Source: Candidatus Glassbacteria bacterium
GTDB lineage: Bacteria; Gemmatimonadota; Glassbacteria; GWA2-58-10
Length of the DNA stretch: 64,000 bases
Direction: 5' to 3'
Assembly: GCA_019456185.1 (NCBI GenBank)
Contig: VRUH01000003.1
Span: 1 to 64,000, forward strand
This document shows, in pieces, positions 6,982 to 15,195 of this stretch. Both the position numbers and the translations under genes were made by a program. How positions within the stretch are numbered: position 1 is the stretch's first letter; every line of letters starts with the position of its first letter. The notes beneath the pieces are model-generated. The model did no database searches and was not told the origin of the DNA. It saw nothing but the letters and a program-made list of their open reading frames with translations.

Positions 6982-8172
6982 TTATGAACTCTTTTTATCC
7001 TGCTTGGTCACTCGTTGGTCGGTGGTAAAATATTCCGCAGTCTTTTCCTCCCATGTTTTGAGCTGATCGAGTGTATGGTGACGATACCTTTTAAGCACCC
7101 TGGCGCTCTTCAAATTCAACTTTCTCATTATCACGTCGTCGGGCGCCCCGGCCATCTTCATCCAGGTTGCACAAGTCGCTCTCAAATCGTGCCAGTGAAA
7201 ATCTGCCGGGAAGTCTTTCTCCTGCTCTGCAAACTTATCCCGAAGCTCCTGCCAGTAGTTTTTCATAAACCGGCTAAACTGCCCGCCGTGCATATCCGTA
7301 AATACAAAGCTGCTGTGCAGTGGTTTAGGCAGTGCGTTTAATGTCCCGGCCACCTGATCAGAGATTGGGATTGCAATAGGCTCGTTGTTTTTCGATTCCG
7401 TTCCGGGTATGTAGATCAGGCCGTTCTTCATATCCACATGACGGCCCCACTCCAACCGAAACAGGTTGCCTTTGCGAAGTCCCGTCTGTATCGAAAGCGT
7501 GATTGCCGCCTTCATGTTGACTTTGGTTACTGCCGGCCACTCCGTTTCCTCCACCAATTTCATCAGCTTGCCGTATTGTTCGGGAGTCAGGTAGTAGATC
7601 CGCTCGTTGTTCTCTTCGTACTGTTCGATATTACCCTTGATCGGATGAGCCGCGATTTCCTTCCAGCGGACCGCCCGGGTGAAGATAGAGCTCATTCGAG
7701 ATACCAGCCGGTTAACGGTCGATGGTTTTAATCCCTGGTCCAGTAACCTGGTTCGCCAGCCCTCGATCTCCTTTGTGCCGATCCGCTGAAGAAGCTTATC
7801 CCCGAACTCCGGTATTATATGCCCGTCCAGCTCGTAGCGGACGTTCCTGGCACTATCTTTCACCTTGTACCACGACCAGTAGCTATCCTCGATAAAATCC
7901 TTCAGCTTCGTCCTTTTCCCCTGCATCAGGCCATATTCACCTGATACCGCCTGACCTTCTACCTTTCTGAGTACCGCTCTCGCCTCAGCCATAGACGCAT
8001 TCTTAATTGCCTTGCGAAGTCTCTTCCCCTCTACCCAACAATCGACTATCGGGTTGCTGGCAGAGAACTCCTTCTCCCCGCACCTTTGACATACTTTCGG
8101 CTGTTTGCGCTGGTACTGCTTCCGGCACTGACCGTTGGTGCATTGGTAGATACGATACACCGTTCCCATCAT
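6982..8172 (-). CDS. int: Tyrosine recombinase integrase with N-terminal zinc ribbon
   Basis: 396 residues. A zinc ribbon lies at residues 11-31 (C11, C16, C28, C31), followed by a SAM-like core-binding domain (about 88-185) and the catalytic domain. Visible catalytic residues are R233 (GLRKGN), K261, H328-x-x-R331 (HDLR) and the nucleophile Y363 (LKRYRHH). The usual LGH histidine/tryptophan position reads LNL, an unusual substitution. It would insert the phage at the tRNA-Ser 3' end immediately downstream of the gene. Its start ATG overlaps the stop of the Xis-like gene (ATGA), so it is the last gene of the leftward early operon. Confidence 0.93.
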   Translation of the reverse strand: MMGTVYRIYQCTNGQCRKQYQRKQPKVCQRCGEKEFSASNPIVDCWVEGKRLRKAIKNASMAEARAVLRKVEGQAVSGEYGLMQGKRTKLKDFIEDSYWSWYKVKDSARNVRYELDGHIIPEFGDKLLQRIGTKEIEGWRTRLLDQGLKPSTVNRLVSRMSSIFTRAVRWKEIAAHPIKGNIEQYEENNERIYYLTPEQYGKLMKLVEETEWPAVTKVNMKAAITLSIQTGLRKGNLFRLEWGRHVDMKNGLIYIPGTESKNNEPIAIPISDQVAGTLNALPKPLHSSFVFTDMHGGQFSRFMKNYWQELRDKFAEQEKDFPADFHWHDLRATCATWMKMAGAPDDVIMRKLNLKSARVLKRYRHHTLDQLKTWEEKTAEYFTTDQRVTKQDKKSS

Positions 8173-8363
8173 GCCTCCAGGGGATGAAGAGTGAACTCGT
8201 TAATCAGTTCATCGAGTACGTCTTCTCGCATCATCGGCCTCATACCGGGGATTTTCACCCTTGCCGGTTTGAGTACGCCACTGGAAACGAGATTGCGAAA
8301 CGTACCTTTGTTCTCTATCCCCAACTTGGCCATAGCCTGTTCGTATGTCAATAAATCAGCCAT
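8169..8363 (-). CDS. Excisionase-like winged-helix DNA-binding protein
   Basis: A 64-residue protein with the helix-turn-helix layout of Xis/MerR-type proteins: LTYEQAMAKLGIENKGTFRNLVSSG, then a short wing (KPARVKIPGMRPMM) and a last helix. Its size, fold and place directly before the integrase, with overlapping stop and start, fit a recombination directionality factor. It could alternatively be a general regulator. Co-transcription with the integrase would couple excision to early expression. Confidence 0.6.
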   Translation of the reverse strand: MADLLTYEQAMAKLGIENKGTFRNLVSSGVLKPARVKIPGMRPMMREDVLDELINEFTLHPLEA

Positions 8364-8885
8364 TTATTTTACTCTCAACTCCGCAAGCCTGATGTACTTT
8401 TCTTCTGTCGTATGACCATCCCACACTGCATTGTTGTCTGTGTCCAAGTGATTGAACAACTGCAATTCGCTATCGTGGATATGCCATGACAATTGACCGT
8501 TAGGAGCGTTAATAAATACGATCCAACGCCAATCGTCTTCCCAATCGAGGTCCGAGTCGGGATGTTTGCCGAGATAGGAAGGTAAGAATTTGCTCAGAGC
8601 AGCTACCAGCTTATTACGCTCGGAGTAAGCCGAATTCTTAGCGCAGACTGCTTCGTCCCGCTCCTGCTCTGCCGATTCAACCCGGCTTTTCATGGCTCCA
8701 TAGTTCCGGTCACTGAACGGAAGCCCCTGTAGTTCTTTTACCCGTTGCTCAAGCTTTGCGATGCGACAACACGGGCAGTAATACTTATATTGCACTTCCT
8801 GCCCATCGGCATCCACAACACCCATGCCGGGAAACGCATCAGTAAATAAAGGCGTGTCGTGTACTTCGCATAGTTGTTCGGCCAT
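8364..8885 (-). CDS. Phage protein with repeated FSDRNY module and WDG-TTEEKY tail
   Basis: 173 residues in three parts. Residues 1-46 hold the MAEQLCEVHDTPLF start and a C-P-C-C zinc-like cluster (YCPCCRIAKLE). Residues 47-80 are a coiled coil with SDRNYGAMKSRVESAEQERDE. The C-terminal part has WIVFINAPNGQLSWHIHD and WDGHTTEEKYIRL, sequences seen in many phage hypothetical proteins. The first two modules recur in the genes at 19730 and 13620, while the third is unique here. Function unknown. The C-terminal 'WHIHD..WDGHTTEEKY' region may bind nucleic acid or a host protein; no evidence decides this. Confidence 0.7.
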   Translation of the reverse strand: MAEQLCEVHDTPLFTDAFPGMGVVDADGQEVQYKYYCPCCRIAKLEQRVKELQGLPFSDRNYGAMKSRVESAEQERDEAVCAKNSAYSERNKLVAALSKFLPSYLGKHPDSDLDWEDDWRWIVFINAPNGQLSWHIHDSELQLFNHLDTDNNAVWDGHTTEEKYIRLAELRVK

Positions 8886-8887
8886 CG

Positions 8888-10357
8888 TCAGCCTCCCCGT
8901 ATATTGAGCTTCAGTTGTTCTCTGTATTTCGCCAGCCGCCGCTCCGCTAACTCGATATATTCAGGGTTCAACTCGATCCCGATCCACTTGCGGTCAAGCT
9001 GCTCACAGACCAGTGCGGTTGTGCCGGCGCCCATGAACGGATCGAGTACCACACACCGCGCTGTCGGCCAGGCATCCTTGCCCGGTCTTTTTCGAACTCG
9101 CCTCCACCAGTCGCCGGAACGTTCCCGCTGATATCGCTTCCGAGTGCTTTTCGCCATAGCAAATTCATTTTTGTATTTCTTGTCGTAATGTCCACAGGTG
9201 GGACGAAAACCGATGGTTCTCGAAGCGTTAGAACCTTTCTCTATCACTCTCTCCCAGGGCACCCCGCACTCCGGGCAGGCTCCGTGTTCGCTGGTTCCCG
9301 CCTGTATGCACGGCCGGATCAAATCGGGCGGAAACGTGGCAAAATGGGCCTGTTTGTACCCCTTCGTGTTCACGATAAAAGCCAGCGGCTCCCCATCTTC
9401 CTGATAAAGCCCCCGCCAGCTCTCGAAAAACCAGTCAGAATTACGGCGGTTACGCATTTCTACTACTTCCTTCACAGCCCCGGAAAACGATTCATTCTGT
9501 TTTGGTTTCGGGTATCTGCCGCTATTCTTATTGTGTCTGCCCTCGCCAACCGAATTGTCCCAACCCGCCACCGGTCCACTCGCTTGGGCTTTAGGATTTA
9601 CCCCATGGCCCCGAGAGTGTGAGTTCTGACTTGCCGGCATCTTTATCGCCTCGAAATCGTAATAATACTTGGCGCTCTTGGTGAGCAGGAAAACATCGTC
9701 AATCGCCGTTGTCGGCCTGTCCTTTGCGCTCTCTGGCATACAATTCATTTTCAGCCAGGGTATCCTCGAGCGCAGCCACCAGCCGTCCGCCTGCAGCGCA
9801 AAAGCCACCCGCCAGGGTATGCCACACAGGTCTTTGTGCTTGAGCCCTGCTGGTGGGGTAAATCTACCAGGTGGCAATTTACCGTTGAAGCCACCAAACA
9901 ACTTCCCTCTCCGATGGCCATCCTTGCCGCCGGTCGCATACGAATCTCCCATATTCAACCAGAACGTGCCGTCCTTTTGCAGCACCCGCCGGATCTCGCG
10001 GCAGATCATCACGATATGCTCCACATACAGCTCTATCGTTGGCTCCAGCCCCAGGCACCCGCGCCAAGCTCCGCATTTCTGGCAGAATCCCGGTTGGCGG
10101 CCGTTCCTTTTTCTTCCTGCTTTTTTATCGCGCCGGAATGATACCCCTGATCCCTGTCCGCCGGGTGCCCGCGTTTCTTCCCACAAGTGCCGGCAATCCG
10201 GGTCGCCGCCCCACACCAACGGCGAGATACCATAATCCCGTAGCCCCCAATACGGCGGGCTGGTCACGCACATCTGCACAGATTCCGCCGGCAGCCCGGC
10301 CAGAGCCTCCAGCGCACTCCCCTGAATCATCGTATTTTCGGGTATCTTGATCATCAT
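8888..10357 (-). CDS. DNA methyltransferase, class beta (N4-C or N6-A), orphan
   Basis: The start at M34 of the longest frame (10357, or the next ATG at 10354) is used because the upstream gene ends at 10362 and GAGGGA precedes it; 489 residues. Motif IV SPPYW lies near residues 33-37. Motif I DPFMGAGTT lies near 438-448, followed by WIGIELNPEYIELAERRL. The order IV then I defines the beta class. Two zinc-ribbon-like inserts occur (CRHLW...CQKCGAW; CPECGVPWERV...CGH), common in phage versions. No restriction enzyme is adjacent, so it probably protects phage DNA or alters regulation. The target base and site cannot be told from sequence. Confidence 0.9.
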   Translation of the reverse strand: MMIKIPENTMIQGSALEALAGLPAESVQMCVTSPPYWGLRDYGISPLVWGGDPDCRHLWEETRAPGGQGSGVSFRRDKKAGRKRNGRQPGFCQKCGAWRGCLGLEPTIELYVEHIVMICREIRRVLQKDGTFWLNMGDSYATGGKDGHRRGKLFGGFNGKLPPGRFTPPAGLKHKDLCGIPWRVAFALQADGWWLRSRIPWLKMNCMPESAKDRPTTAIDDVFLLTKSAKYYYDFEAIKMPASQNSHSRGHGVNPKAQASGPVAGWDNSVGEGRHNKNSGRYPKPKQNESFSGAVKEVVEMRNRRNSDWFFESWRGLYQEDGEPLAFIVNTKGYKQAHFATFPPDLIRPCIQAGTSEHGACPECGVPWERVIEKGSNASRTIGFRPTCGHYDKKYKNEFAMAKSTRKRYQRERSGDWWRRVRKRPGKDAWPTARCVVLDPFMGAGTTALVCEQLDRKWIGIELNPEYIELAERRLAKYREQLKLNIRGG

Positions 10358-10361
10358 TCCC

Positions 10362-11240
10362 TCAGACGATATTTGGGAGTTTATCGGCAACGAAACCGGC
10401 AGCCCCTTTGTGACCGCCGCCGCCGTAGCGTTTGCAGATTTCGCCGCAGTGGACATCCTTGTGGGTCGAATAAAGACTGACCACCCACTTATGATCCGAG
10501 CGGCAATAGAAGGCGATCATCAGCTTGTAGTTGGCCGGATCGTACTTGCTCTCGAAAACTTGGCTGTTCGCCTTTGCACGGTTGACCACCAGTGCGGGCA
10601 GTCCCTCGAACGATCCCTCAAACGCGCACAGGTCTACCAGTTCCGAGTTCTGCTGGCCCTGATATTGGAGGATGGTTTCACCCCTGCCGATGGTTTCCTT
10701 GATGAATCTTACTCCTTGCGGCCCAAATTGCAGCGGCCCCGATACCCACCGGTCAAAATTCCTGGCCGGATCCCAATCATCGATCCGCATCCCCCACTGG
10801 AACGGCAGAACATCGGAGTTGCCCTCGAAATCCCAAACGTCGTAACTGCCGAGTAGGCGCACCGCTAAAGGTGCCAACGTGCCGAACAGGTATTGCCAGC
10901 ACAATTCACAGGCCGCCTTGCCGACTTGTTGAATGCCGGGGATTTTCAGGTTCTTGGCCCGGACCGCCTCGATTATCGGCTCATGGTGATCTATCCAGAC
11001 CAGATTGCAGCACCCAGATAGAAACTCCATATCACCGATACCAAGTGAGACATCGACCATGAAAACATCGTGGCCACCTTCGGGCTGAGGGGTCTTATCG
11101 GCCAGATACCGCGGATACGGGAAGACCTGCCCATAATCGAACGGTATCAATTCGACATCGGGAATGGCCCTTTTCACTATGGCCGCACTGCATTTCCCGT
11201 CCAGATCACCGCTGTGATAGTAGCATTGCGTAGGCATCAA
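10362..11240 (-). CDS. DHH/DHHA1 family phosphoesterase
   Basis: 292 residues. Metal-binding motifs of the DHH superfamily are in order: HSGDLDGKCSAA (residues 9-20, D12 and D14), FMVDVSLG near 60-67, the namesake IDHHEP near 83-88, and the DHHA1 glycine motif GGGGHKGAAGF near 274-284. Members hydrolyse short oligonucleotides, c-di-nucleotides or related phosphodiesters with Mn. In a phage early operon a nanoRNase or cyclic-dinucleotide phosphodiesterase role is possible; the latter would be anti-CBASS, but nothing in the sequence proves it. It overlaps the upstream gene by 4 bases. Confidence 0.85.
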   Translation of the reverse strand: MMPTQCYYHSGDLDGKCSAAIVKRAIPDVELIPFDYGQVFPYPRYLADKTPQPEGGHDVFMVDVSLGIGDMEFLSGCCNLVWIDHHEPIIEAVRAKNLKIPGIQQVGKAACELCWQYLFGTLAPLAVRLLGSYDVWDFEGNSDVLPFQWGMRIDDWDPARNFDRWVSGPLQFGPQGVRFIKETIGRGETILQYQGQQNSELVDLCAFEGSFEGLPALVVNRAKANSQVFESKYDPANYKLMIAFYCRSDHKWVVSLYSTHKDVHCGEICKRYGGGGHKGAAGFVADKLPNIV

Positions 11241-11659
11241 GCCCTCCCGTAGAATTGTTCCACAAACTCATCATCCGTGAGGCCGTCCGGTCCCGGTTTG
11301 ATCTCCAGCATTTCACCCTTTTCCGCTCCGTCCGGGCAAAAAGCCCTTGTATGCTCGGACCGTATCGATTCAATCTTCACCCAGGGCGGCAGAGGCCCGA
11401 AAACATCCTCGGCTGTTAACCGGCCCCGGGATTCCCACTTCCCGGCCACTGTCTCTGTTGTCTTTGGCATCTGCGCCGTTTCCCCACACCCCGCCGGTCC
11501 CGGCCACTCCCCGGTGACACACGTTTTCCACCAGTTGTGGATCGGATAGACCAAGTCACACCACCAGGCGCTCTTGGTATCCGCGCTGAACGCCGCTGCC
11601 GACCCGATGGCCGGCAGGGTGCAAAGCGATCCGAGAAATGTCCTGCGGTCTATGTTCAT
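11237..11659 (-). CDS. Protein with apparent Tat signal peptide, unknown function
   Basis: 140 residues starting MNIDRRTFLGSLCTLPAIGS. DRRTFLG is a close match to the twin-arginine motif, followed by a moderately hydrophobic stretch and AAAFSA cleavage context. The mature part has a tryptophan-rich start (WWCDLVYPIHNWWKTC) with three or four cysteines, then a proline-rich acidic region. No family is recognised. A Tat-exported product inside a phage early operon is unusual. Overlaps both neighbours by 4 bases, so it is part of the operon. Confidence 0.6.
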   Translation of the reverse strand: MNIDRRTFLGSLCTLPAIGSAAAFSADTKSAWWCDLVYPIHNWWKTCVTGEWPGPAGCGETAQMPKTTETVAGKWESRGRLTAEDVFGPLPPWVKIESIRSEHTRAFCPDGAEKGEMLEIKPGPDGLTDDEFVEQFYGRA

Positions 11660-11910
11660 GCCGTCCTGCTCCTTCCCCTGGCCCGCCGCGATCCGCCGCG
11701 GAGCGGGTAAAGTAATTCACTTATTGTTCGTTCTCTGGCCTCGACCTTTTTCTGCAACTGTCCAATCAATTCGTAGTTTTGAATCACCATCGGCAAAGGC
11801 ATTTCCTGTTTACCCACTATTTTCCCATCGCTATATCCCAACTTATAGGCGCCCAGCAGTAACAGGATTCCGATAGCAGCACATCCGATCCATATCCAAA
11901 TCATTTCCAT
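11656..11910 (-). CDS. Single-pass membrane protein with coiled coil
   Basis: 84 residues. A transmembrane helix covers about residues 4-23 (IWIWIGCAAIGILLLLGAYKLG). A short amphipathic helix QNYELIGQLQKKVEARERTI follows, and then an Arg-rich tail (RGGSRRARGRSRTA). The start ATG overlaps the end of the small zinc protein upstream, and the stop overlaps the Tat-signal gene, so three genes are chained by overlaps. Function unknown; the topology suggests an inner-membrane anchor. Confidence 0.6.
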   Translation of the reverse strand: MEMIWIWIGCAAIGILLLLGAYKLGYSDGKIVGKQEMPLPMVIQNYELIGQLQKKVEARERTISELLYPLRGGSRRARGRSRTA

Positions 11911-12074
11911 TCCTCCGGAGGATCAATTGTCATTGTCTCGCCGCAGCATTCAGGCCAGCCCTTGCTCAAGCACCTGGCTGAATCAACTTTCAGCTTGCGG
12001 TCGCATCGCTTACACCACACCTGGCCACGGCTCAACTTCGGGTGGCTAACGGCCATCTTGCCGTACATGCTCAT
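11901..12074 (-). CDS. 57-residue zinc-ribbon protein
   Basis: Reads MSMYGKMAVSHPKLSRG from ATG (12074-12072) to TGA (11903-11901). It has a two-part cysteine pattern VWCKRCDRK ... WPECCGE that could hold one zinc. AGGAAGGAACGG lies in front of the start, and the gene begins 3 bases after the upstream stop and overlaps the next start. The tight packing supports a real gene. Function unknown. Confidence 0.6.
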   Translation of the reverse strand: MSMYGKMAVSHPKLSRGQVWCKRCDRKLKVDSARCLSKGWPECCGETMTIDPPEEWK

Positions 12075-12076
12075 TT

Positions 12077-12271
12077 CTACCGTTCCTTCCTGAGATTCCC
12101 GCAGGGTACTACAACAGACTTCCCGCTATCCAGTAAAACACCGTGATTTCGAGGCTTTCCCCGGCTTGATACCGTCACCGCTCCCGTCTGGCCGTGGTGG
12201 ATAGCTACCCCATGCCATTTCTCGGCGTACCAGAGCTGTACCCGCTGGCCGACCTTTGGAGCACAAAGCAT
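12077..12271 (-). CDS. Small basic beta-rich protein
   Basis: The frame is open further upstream, but the start is placed at the ATG at 12271, directly after the stop of the large gene at 12274. This gives 64 residues, starting MLCAPKVGQRVQLWYAEKW. The sequence alternates short strands (VGQRVQLWYA, GVAIHHGQTGAVTVSS, HGVLLDSGKSVVVPC), reminiscent of a small SH3-like or Tudor-like barrel. The family is not recognised. It may bind nucleic acid, given the basic charge. Confidence 0.55.
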   Translation of the reverse strand: MLCAPKVGQRVQLWYAEKWHGVAIHHGQTGAVTVSSRGKPRNHGVLLDSGKSVVVPCGNLRKER

Positions 12272-12273
12272 TA

Positions 12274-13572
12274 TTACCCCTGAGAAGAATGCTCTGCCTG
12301 GCGCTCGTCTGGAGTCGCGGCCTCGCCAATAACCTCCACGAAGGCGAACTCTCTCAGCTTGTCCGGTGGCGCCTTTTTCCCATCGCCGGCCCGACTTTCC
12401 TGCTGCATGTTCCAAACATCACATACCGCTTTGCCGAAAGACTCAGCATCCCCGGTAAAGAGGATCGGGCCAGGTGCATCTTTGCCCTCGGGGAAGTCGA
12501 AGGTCTGAACGACCTGGCCCGGCTTTATATCATACCGCCGTTGTACGGTGGCCGCTTTATTGTCGGTACCGACAGGCTTCCAGAGAACGTTAAACATGAC
12601 GGACCCGGCCTCTTCAACGGCTTTCTCTTCTGGCACCTCACCCGGAGATTCGTCGGTATCGCCCGACTGCTTGGAGTCGTGAGGTGCGGTTTCCGCTCCC
12701 TCGATCGGTCCCTCTTCGGGCTGGCTTTCTTCCGGGGCGTCTGCCGGATTCAGCATATCCACCCGGACAAAGGTTTTCAGCTCCGACTCACGATAGGCCA
12801 AGAGCGTTTTTTCCGCGGCCAGTTTTTCATGCTGGTTCCAGAGATCCACCACGGCCTTGCCGAATTTATTTACCGCTTTTTCCTCGTTCCAGGTGGAGAG
12901 CGGCCAGAATACCAGCTCGTTTTCAGGTAAATCGCCCTCGGGCAGTGTCAACGGGCTGATGCGATCCCCCGGCATGAGTGCATACTTACTCTGGATAACG
13001 GCCTTTTTGTCCCCCTTGGCCCCTTTCGGTTTCCAGATAACATTGAACATCACAGCGACCGGTAATATCCCCTCCTCGGGATCTGGACTACCCGTTACCG
13101 GCCCTTCCTCCGGTTCGGTTTCTTCCGGTTTTTCGGTGGCCGGTTCGTCTAAATTCTCCCCGCCCTGGATACCCTCGATGGAACTCTCAAACAGCTTCAT
13201 CTGCTGTTCTTCCGCGGTCATAGACCGGTTCTCGACAACCTCCCCGGTATCCCTACGGGTGATAAACACCATCCCCTTGTCGTAGTCGAGGGTGATCTCG
13301 CATTCAAGCTCCTTCGTTTCGTACCCGTTGCGGATTATCGATGCACAGGACGTTATCACGGCCTCCGCTGCTTTTATCTTCGCCTTGAAGCTGTCCTTGA
13401 TCCCTGACAGCTCCCGGTCCAGAATTTGAAGAGTCTGCTCTGCCTCCGCGAATCGATCCCCAAGCTGCAGGCGATCATCGTAGTTGATAAAATACTTGCA
13501 CTGCCGGGTTGTCGGCTTGGTTACAACCTTGTCAACTACCTGCGTGTTATCCTGTTGCTCTGTGCTCTCCAT
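12274..13572 (-). CDS. Phage protein with coiled-coil N-terminus and duplicated FNV-WKP domain
   Basis: 432 residues. The first 120 form a helical domain (QTLQILDRELSGIKDSFKAK) with a strand region FITRRDTGEVVENRSMT, a pattern common in phage early proteins. An acidic proline-rich linker follows, then a domain that occurs twice. The first copy (about residues 173-255) runs from VMFNVIWKPKG to FGKAVVDLWNQ. The second (about 325-400) runs from VMFNVLWKPVG to FGKAVCDVWNM. A second acidic linker separates the copies. The repeat indicates internal duplication. No enzymatic motif is seen; binding a repeated partner is plausible. Confidence 0.65.
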   Translation of the reverse strand: MESTEQQDNTQVVDKVVTKPTTRQCKYFINYDDRLQLGDRFAEAEQTLQILDRELSGIKDSFKAKIKAAEAVITSCASIIRNGYETKELECEITLDYDKGMVFITRRDTGEVVENRSMTAEEQQMKLFESSIEGIQGGENLDEPATEKPEETEPEEGPVTGSPDPEEGILPVAVMFNVIWKPKGAKGDKKAVIQSKYALMPGDRISPLTLPEGDLPENELVFWPLSTWNEEKAVNKFGKAVVDLWNQHEKLAAEKTLLAYRESELKTFVRVDMLNPADAPEESQPEEGPIEGAETAPHDSKQSGDTDESPGEVPEEKAVEEAGSVMFNVLWKPVGTDNKAATVQRRYDIKPGQVVQTFDFPEGKDAPGPILFTGDAESFGKAVCDVWNMQQESRAGDGKKAPPDKLREFAFVEVIGEAATPDERQAEHSSQG

Positions 13573-13619
13573 GATCCGGTTCTCCTTCTTGCTTCTGGTG
13601 AAAGGGGATTTACATCTGC

Positions 13620-13964
13620 TCAGCCACTGGAATCCCCCTCGGTGAGCCTGCGCTCTATCTGGTCAAGGGTATCGATAGGTCCGAGAGTTCGTTTCATCGG
13701 CAAAAACTGGCCTTGCAACTTCTGGCATTTACCGCCTATCTTTTCCAGATAGACCTTCATTTCGGCGGCTTCCCGCTCCGCTGTTTCCATCCGGCTTTTC
13801 ATCGCATTGTAATTCCGATCAGAGAACTTCAGCCCCGAAAGCTCTTTTATTCTCTGCTCGAGCTGCCGGACCTTCTTACAGAGCTGGCGCACCCTACCCC
13901 TGGACTTTGCCAATTTTTCCCACTCGGTCAGCCCGGCGCCACAGAAATACGGTACGCTTACCAT
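13620..13964 (-). CDS. Coiled-coil protein with FSDRNY module
   Basis: 114 residues, mostly coiled coil (QLCKKVRQLEQRIKELSG), with the module LKFSDRNYNAMKSRMETAERE near the middle. This is shared with the genes at 8364 and 19730, but here without their cysteine-bearing N-terminus. The last third is different (LGPIDTLDQIERRLTEG). Function unknown. The three-way sharing suggests a module that moves between early genes of this phage. Confidence 0.6.
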   Translation of the reverse strand: MVSVPYFCGAGLTEWEKLAKSRGRVRQLCKKVRQLEQRIKELSGLKFSDRNYNAMKSRMETAEREAAEMKVYLEKIGGKCQKLQGQFLPMKRTLGPIDTLDQIERRLTEGDSSG

Positions 13965-13972
13965 AACCCCTC

Positions 13973-14662
13973 CTATTTCACTTCCAGCGCCAGGAGAGCG
14001 CGGAGGCCATGCTCCAGCCGCTCTAATCTTTTATCCAGTGCGGTAACTTCGTGTGAGAGGGTTTTTATCTCGCTGTCCCACAAGTCGGCGCTTTTAGCAC
14101 TGTTGGCAAGTATCTGCAGGGGAACCTTTAAGCTCCGAAAAACCTCTCTCAAGGCCTCCATTCCATCACAGCAGGTCTCTTTTTTCGCAGGCCTGCGGGT
14201 TACTGGTTGGGGGTGCTGGCGGATACCACTCGGAGAGGTTTCGGAACTGGCCGGCTGCTTGGCTTCCTGCTCCTGCAGCAGTTCTTCGGCAATTACCTCT
14301 CTGCGTTTCGGCCCCGGCTTTACCGCCGGCTCTACCGCCGCGGCCGGCCGCTCTTCTCCCTTCTCCGCAGCCGCAATGCGGTCGTGCCGCTCTTGCCTTC
14401 CCCACGGCGTCTTGCTTTCTTTTTGGTCTTCCTCTTTCTCGGGAAGCTCATACTTCTTTGCCAGCTCCGGATCGAGGGCGATCAGCTTGATCGCAGTATC
14501 ATACTTCGGGGTTCCCCGACCATACTCCCATATTCCCACGGCACCGAGGCTCACGCCCAATCTTTCCGCAAAAACAGCTTGCGAGATCTTACGCTTTTTC
14601 CGGAGAGCGGTTACATAACCCTGGTAATTGAGTCTTGGCGGTTTAGGATTCTTCTGTCTCAC
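13973..14662 (-). CDS. XRE-family helix-turn-helix protein with long linker
   Basis: 229 residues. An N-terminal XRE/Cro-type HTH at about 16-60 (YVTALRKKRKISQAVFAERLG, VSLGAVGIWEYGRGTPKY) is followed by a charged, proline-rich linker. A C-terminal amphipathic helix bundle (LREVFRSLKVPLQILANS, LDKRLERLEHGL) probably drives oligomerisation. It lacks a LexA/CI peptidase domain. In the middle of the early operon it could be a Cro-like or late-gene regulator. Overlaps the resolvase gene by 4 bases. Confidence 0.75.
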   Translation of the reverse strand: MRQKNPKPPRLNYQGYVTALRKKRKISQAVFAERLGVSLGAVGIWEYGRGTPKYDTAIKLIALDPELAKKYELPEKEEDQKESKTPWGRQERHDRIAAAEKGEERPAAAVEPAVKPGPKRREVIAEELLQEQEAKQPASSETSPSGIRQHPQPVTRRPAKKETCCDGMEALREVFRSLKVPLQILANSAKSADLWDSEIKTLSHEVTALDKRLERLEHGLRALLALEVK

Positions 14663-15195
14663 AAGCCTCTCCTTTCCCTCCTGGACGTTTTGAGTCTACG
14701 AATGATAGCAGTGCCTTGAGATATAGCATCCGCCACATCCTGCGGTAGTTCTTGCATTCTGGTGAGGATGCAGGCCTGACGCTGTGATGCTCTTTTTACC
14801 GCCTCTCTTCCTGCCGTGACGGGTATCCCCAAGCTGCTCTGCCACCGTTTTGGGTTCGCAAGCTCGCGCCGCCCCCCCAGGTTGAGGTTTTTGGTGATCG
14901 CCCAAAGCATTTCAATCGCCCCCCGCTTTGCGGCCTGCTTGATCACGGTGTTTGGGTTCTGTTTTTTCTTCCCTCCTTTTCTGGTGTCAACGTGCAAATA
15001 CTGATCCTCGATTATTAAAAAGTCCGAGCAGTTCATCGGCCCGATAAGCTCCTTGATCCATCCTGCTTTTTTTGTATTGATTACGCCACAGTCCAGCGGC
15101 CTTTCAGTGACAACGTCTATGCGGGCCCACCCGATAGAAACACCGGGATCAATCGACAGGACGATATCACCGAGGAAATCAGATGGGGAGTTCAA
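14659..15195 (-). CDS. RuvC-like Holliday-junction resolvase (TTG start)
   Basis: The catalytic domain begins right at the start of the protein: SIDPGVSIGWARI, with D at about residue 16; LIIEDQYL, with E near 63; and DVADAI, with aspartates near 153-156. These form the RNase H-fold acidic triad. The start is taken as TTG at 15195 because CGGAGGGGGA lies just upstream and no ATG/GTG fits; the longer frame would overlap the previous gene by far more. It gives 178 residues. It would resolve or trim branched phage DNA before packaging. It overlaps the upstream gene by 17 bases. Confidence 0.75.
   Translation of the reverse strand: MNSPSDFLGDIVLSIDPGVSIGWARIDVVTERPLDCGVINTKKAGWIKELIGPMNCSDFLIIEDQYLHVDTRKGGKKKQNPNTVIKQAAKRGAIEMLWAITKNLNLGGRRELANPKRWQSSLGIPVTAGREAVKRASQRQACILTRMQELPQDVADAISQGTAIIRRLKTSRRERRGL

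Noticed and set aside
8888-10357. Restriction-modification system
   Set aside because: Only the methyltransferase is present. The neighbours are a DHH phosphoesterase and the FSDRNY protein, with no nuclease that would pair with it.
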